From: Erythrobacter sp.
Lineage (GTDB): Bacteria > Pseudomonadota > Alphaproteobacteria > Sphingomonadales > Sphingomonadaceae
Assembly (NCBI GenBank): GCA_002695185.1
Contig: NZOF01000113.1
Coordinates: 1 to 7,466, forward strand
Direction: 5' to 3'
DNA length: 7,466 nucleotides
Part shown: positions 5,370-7,466 of the stretch, piece after piece
Layout: every line of letters begins with the position of its first letter
Position numbering within the stretch: the first letter of the stretch is position 1
The notes under the pieces: model-generated
Seen by the model: only the letters and a program-made list of their open reading frames with translations
What the model was told of the DNA's origin: nothing
The model's database searches: none
Made by a program: the position numbers and the translations under genes

Positions 5370-6575
5370 ATGTCTCGACAGCACACCCCTCCGATAGTCG
5401 TCGCCGCTGATGGTCGAACAAGCGCCTTGGAACAAGTTGCTTTGAACCTGTCAGGCGACGCCAGCTTCAGTGAGGCAGAGATACAAGCGTTCGTGCATGC
5501 ACATCCTGATTGCTTGCCGATCGCAGAAGTCGATCCAGTTTTCGTGGCTCCTGTTGCGGTGTGCAGGGAATTGAACACTATGGCGGGACCAATCGATAAC
5601 CTGTTGATCACCCCTTCGGGTCTCCCGATCATCGTCGAATGCAAGCTTTGGAGGAATCCAGAAGGCCGCCGCGAAGTGGTCGGTCAAATTCTCGACTATG
5701 CCAAGGAGCTTAGCCGATGGTCTTCATCGGACTTGCAAAGGGAAGTCGCGAAGCGGACTGACTTGCCCGGCAATCCGTTGCTGTCCTTGCTGCGGGAGGC
5801 AGGGCATGAAGTCGATGAGATTGCATTCAATGATGCATTGACCTCCAACCTTCGACGCGGTCGCTTCCTGTTGTTGATCGTGGGGGATGGAATTCGCGAA
5901 GGTGTCGAAGCGATCGCTTCCTATCTCCAGGCCCATCTTGGGTTGCATTTCTCTCTGGGGCTAGTGGAGATGCCGATTTTCCGCCTGCCCGATGGCTCGC
6001 ATCTCGTAACGCCGCGTATTCTGGCTCGCACGACCATGATCACAAGGAATGTGATTGCGGTTCCTGCCGGTCATGAGATTGAGGAAGAGACTGGGGAGGA
6101 AGTTGACCGAGATCGACAGTCGCTTTCGACAGAACAACAGGTTTTCTGGGCCGAGTTCCTGTCAGGTCTGGCCTTGGACGATCCCGAGCAGCCCATTCCA
6201 CGGCCAGCAAAGCTTGGTTACCTTAGCTTTATGCTGCCCGCCCCGCAGGGAAGTTGCTGGATAAACGCATGGAGAGACATGACGAAGGGGCGGGTCGGAC
6301 TAACCCTTTCCTACGCGTCAGGTTATGTGGGCGAGGACGCCGTGAAAGCTCTGATCGCCGACTTCGAGAATGTCCGGGTTTCGCTTGGGAGCAACGTCGA
6401 GGTCGCGAACATTGGTGGCAAGGAGAAGATCTACGAAGAGAGGCTCGTAGGGAATCTAAAGGATCTCGCGGTTCGCGCCGAAGCGTTCGAGTGGCTGCGC
6501 GGTAGGCTTGACGCTTGGGTAAACGTTCTCCGACCGCGCATTCGGGCTATCGTGATGGATATGGAGATCGGGTAG
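5370..6575 (+). CDS. Stand-alone PD-(D/E)xK nuclease-like protein of unknown function
   Basis: From ATG 5370 the protein has 401 residues; an in-frame ATG at 5298 would add 24. Numbered from 5298, the motif set is E59 in FSEAEIQ, D100 in GPIDNLLI, E114-C-K116 in PIIVECKLWRN and Q130 in VVGQILDYAKEL. This matches the E, D, ExK and Q pattern of PD-(D/E)xK nucleases of the kind also used in restriction and repair enzymes. A second part (about 280-420) has LGYLSFMLP, WINAW and a C-terminal helix ending WLRGRLDAWVNVLRP, faintly like DUF4268-type tails of nuclease proteins. Relatives I recall begin near SRQHTPPIVVAADG, which favours 5370, but that ATG lacks a ribosome binding site, while 5298 has a weak GCGGGA. 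The gene lies outside the repeat-bounded cassette, without an operon partner. Its target and role are unknown; restriction-like or repair functions are both possible. Confidence 0.75.
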   Translation: MSRQHTPPIVVAADGRTSALEQVALNLSGDASFSEAEIQAFVHAHPDCLPIAEVDPVFVAPVAVCRELNTMAGPIDNLLITPSGLPIIVECKLWRNPEGRREVVGQILDYAKELSRWSSSDLQREVAKRTDLPGNPLLSLLREAGHEVDEIAFNDALTSNLRRGRFLLLIVGDGIREGVEAIASYLQAHLGLHFSLGLVEMPIFRLPDGSHLVTPRILARTTMITRNVIAVPAGHEIEEETGEEVDRDRQSLSTEQQVFWAEFLSGLALDDPEQPIPRPAKLGYLSFMLPAPQGSCWINAWRDMTKGRVGLTLSYASGYVGEDAVKALIADFENVRVSLGSNVEVANIGGKEKIYEERLVGNLKDLAVRAEAFEWLRGRLDAWVNVLRPRIRAIVMDMEIG

Positions 6576-6589
6576 GGGCCGCTCGGGAA

Positions 6590-6623
6590 GTAAGCCAGCT
6601 TTAGCTTACCAGTTCGAGGTAAG
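6590..6623 (+). other. Mutually exclusive hairpins downstream of the nuclease-like gene
   Basis: GTAAGC (6590-6595) pairs with GCTTAC (6604-6609), and CTTACC (6605-6610) pairs equally well with GGTAAG (6618-6623). The shared middle strand means only one hairpin can form at a time. Neither is followed by a T-run, so an ordinary rho-independent terminator is unlikely. It lies 14 bases after the stop codon and could protect or attenuate the transcript end. Confidence 0.4.
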
Positions 6624-6896
6624 ATCGATACTGCGACCAGCCGCGCCTAACGGCACCAACGGTCATTCAGACCGAGCCAAAGCGGAATAGAGCGCCACTT
6701 GAACGGGAAAGAGTACGCTGGGTCAGATCATAAGCTTCCCAAGCTGACGACAACCGCAGACTTCTGCGCTTCTCGGTGTAAACTCGACCGAAAACGGCCC
6801 TTTTCTTATCAATGGCTTGCGAGGTCGCTGTAAACCGATCCTGCCCTCGCGCGTATGGCCGGAACGGGAGCATACGAGGCCGAAAGCTGGCCTTCC

Positions 6897-6917
6897 GCTA
6901 ACGACCCGATTGCGGAC
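6897..6917. repeat. Dispersed intergenic repeat, copy 1
   Basis: GCTAA followed by CGACCCGATTGCGGAC. The same block, with one extra C after GCTAA, recurs at 7334-7355. Wording of this type (GCTAACGACCC…GCGGAC) is familiar to me from sphingomonad intergenic regions; its function is unknown. Confidence 0.65.
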
Positions 6918-6944
6918 GGTGCCTAGGACTGACAACAATGCTTC

Positions 6945-7259
6945 ATGAGCAACACCGAAGAACCAGAATGGGTCATCGCCAAGCAAAAGAGTGATCGCAG
7001 CTTTCGGAATGCGGCGTTGGGGGTCTGGCTCGCTTGCTTGCCGGTCGCTCTTGTTATGATGCTTAGCTCTCAATTCGAATACCTTGCGGCGATGGGGTTT
7101 GCAGCATCGATGTTCTTGCTGATTAGCCTCGCGTGCATTCTTATGTTTCGTCGGACAGCAAGGGGCTCGCTGTCGCGCGCGTTCAGCACCACTCTCGCGG
7201 CACTTTGTTTCCTAGCCGGCGCTGTCACAATTGCCGCCCGATTGGCACACGCTAGCTAG
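6945..7259 (+). CDS. Small predicted inner-membrane protein with three membrane segments
   Basis: This 104-residue protein has a hydrophilic N-terminus (MSNTEEPEWVIAKQKSDRSF) and three hydrophobic stretches, at about residues 24-42 (ALGVWLACLPVALVMML), 47-68 (LAAMGFAASMFLLISLACIL) and 80-101 (FSTTLAALCFLAGAVTIAA). The basic FRRTAR loop (68-73) after the second segment suggests that this loop is cytoplasmic. The family is not recognised. A Shine-Dalgarno site is weak: AGGA lies about 17 bases upstream. The gene is flanked on both sides by copies of the dispersed repeat and stands alone. Codon use and hydrophobic pattern favour a real gene, although the poor ribosome binding site lowers certainty. 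Confidence 0.6.
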   Translation: MSNTEEPEWVIAKQKSDRSFRNAALGVWLACLPVALVMMLSSQFEYLAAMGFAASMFLLISLACILMFRRTARGSLSRAFSTTLAALCFLAGAVTIAARLAHAS

Positions 7260-7333
7260 AGTATTTAAGGCTGCTTTCCACCCATCTGAAGCCGATTTTA
7301 CCGAGCTAGTGATGTGTCAAGAGCGGACGGGCA

Positions 7334-7355
7334 GCTAACCGACCCGATTGCGGAC
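7334..7355. repeat. Dispersed intergenic repeat, copy 2
   Basis: GCTAAC followed by CGACCCGATTGCGGAC in the same orientation as copy 1 at 6897-6917, then ATTGGGTATTTGG. The two copies bracket the small membrane protein gene. Confidence 0.65.
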
Positions 7356-7466
7356 ATTGGGTATTTGGCTTGGCAATTCCACATGGACAGCCTCTACCTT
7401 TTCGAGAAGTTCGTTGGGATGCTGGGGTGAGGTGGCTCATTACTTGCGTCGTGGCACTAGTGTCAC

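Larger units (their letters stand above)
6576..6944. other. Noncoding stretch with alternative hairpins and dispersed repeat
   Basis: No convincing gene is seen in these 369 bases. They hold the competing stem-loops at 6590-6623 and one copy of the dispersed repeat near the right end (6897-6917). Segments such as GGTCATTCAGACCGAGCCAAAG (split over 6660-6681) and CGAAAGCTGGCCTTCCG (6881-6897) resemble the remainder of the repetitive intergenic units I recall from Sphingomonadales. Open frames on the minus strand here translate the repeat and look spurious. Confidence 0.5.

Noticed and set aside
6723..7073. 116-residue minus-strand open frame opposite the small membrane protein
   Set aside because: Its middle is a translation of the dispersed repeat region and its N-terminal part is antisense to the membrane protein; no domain is visible.
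7380..7428. Short plus-strand frame MDSLYLFEKFVGMLG and a minus-strand frame through the final 150 bases
   Set aside because: The first is 15 codons without a clear ribosome binding site; the second translates the dispersed repeat. Neither shows homology-like features.
1..7466. CRISPR array
   Set aside because: No regularly spaced repeats of 23-47 bases with uniform spacers are present on either strand.

Overview
The window looks like the right-hand end of an accessory island in an alphaproteobacterium, most likely a sphingomonad. Three things suggest this: the C-terminal tail of an IS5-type transposase (…RFDRNIKTF…VTWWL) of a kind I associate with sphingomonads, the 3' half of an alphaproteobacterial-type elongator tRNA-Met, and a dispersed intergenic repeat near the right end whose CGACCCGATTGCGGAC core resembles repeats I recall from Sphingomonadales. 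The taxonomic call is inference.

Layout. Positions 1-88 are the right end of an insertion sequence. It cuts off the 5' part of an HNH endonuclease gene whose remnant runs to 459. A promoter-like pair and a tRNA-like gene with anticodon CAT follow (659-767); its acceptor stem is imperfect and no CCA is encoded. From 874 to 5043 there is a compact cassette bounded by two direct copies of a composite 39-bp sequence (TAGACGCGTC, 10 variable bases, TTCCGTTGGAATCATAATC). It holds only two large genes, divergently transcribed from a shared 250-bp region. One is a DUF6236-like protein with a C-terminal glycine-zipper hydrophobic segment (minus strand). The other is an 839-residue XPD/DinG-like superfamily 2 helicase with a C-terminal PD-(D/E)xK-type nuclease domain (plus strand). 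The right copy of the repeat runs directly into the 3' half of a tRNA-Met gene, including CCA (5032-5079), as expected of an integration junction in a tRNA anticodon arm. The left copy has no tRNA on either side, so it reads as an attP or as an internal junction between tandem integrated units. No integrase is visible in the window.

Right of the tRNA fragment there is a possible C-terminal gene remnant on the minus strand (5101-5241), a stand-alone PD-(D/E)xK nuclease-like protein (5370-6575), a noncoding stretch with overlapping alternative hairpins, and a small predicted membrane protein (6945-7259) bracketed by two copies of the dispersed repeat.

The best candidate for an undescribed system is the divergent DUF6236-glycine-zipper plus helicase-nuclease pair. 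It has the architecture of an antiphage defence module, with a nucleic-acid sensor or processor and a possible membrane-active partner, packaged as an integrase-less att-flanked cassette. The defence role is inference from domain content and mobile context. The domain motifs and the repeats are read directly from the sequence.
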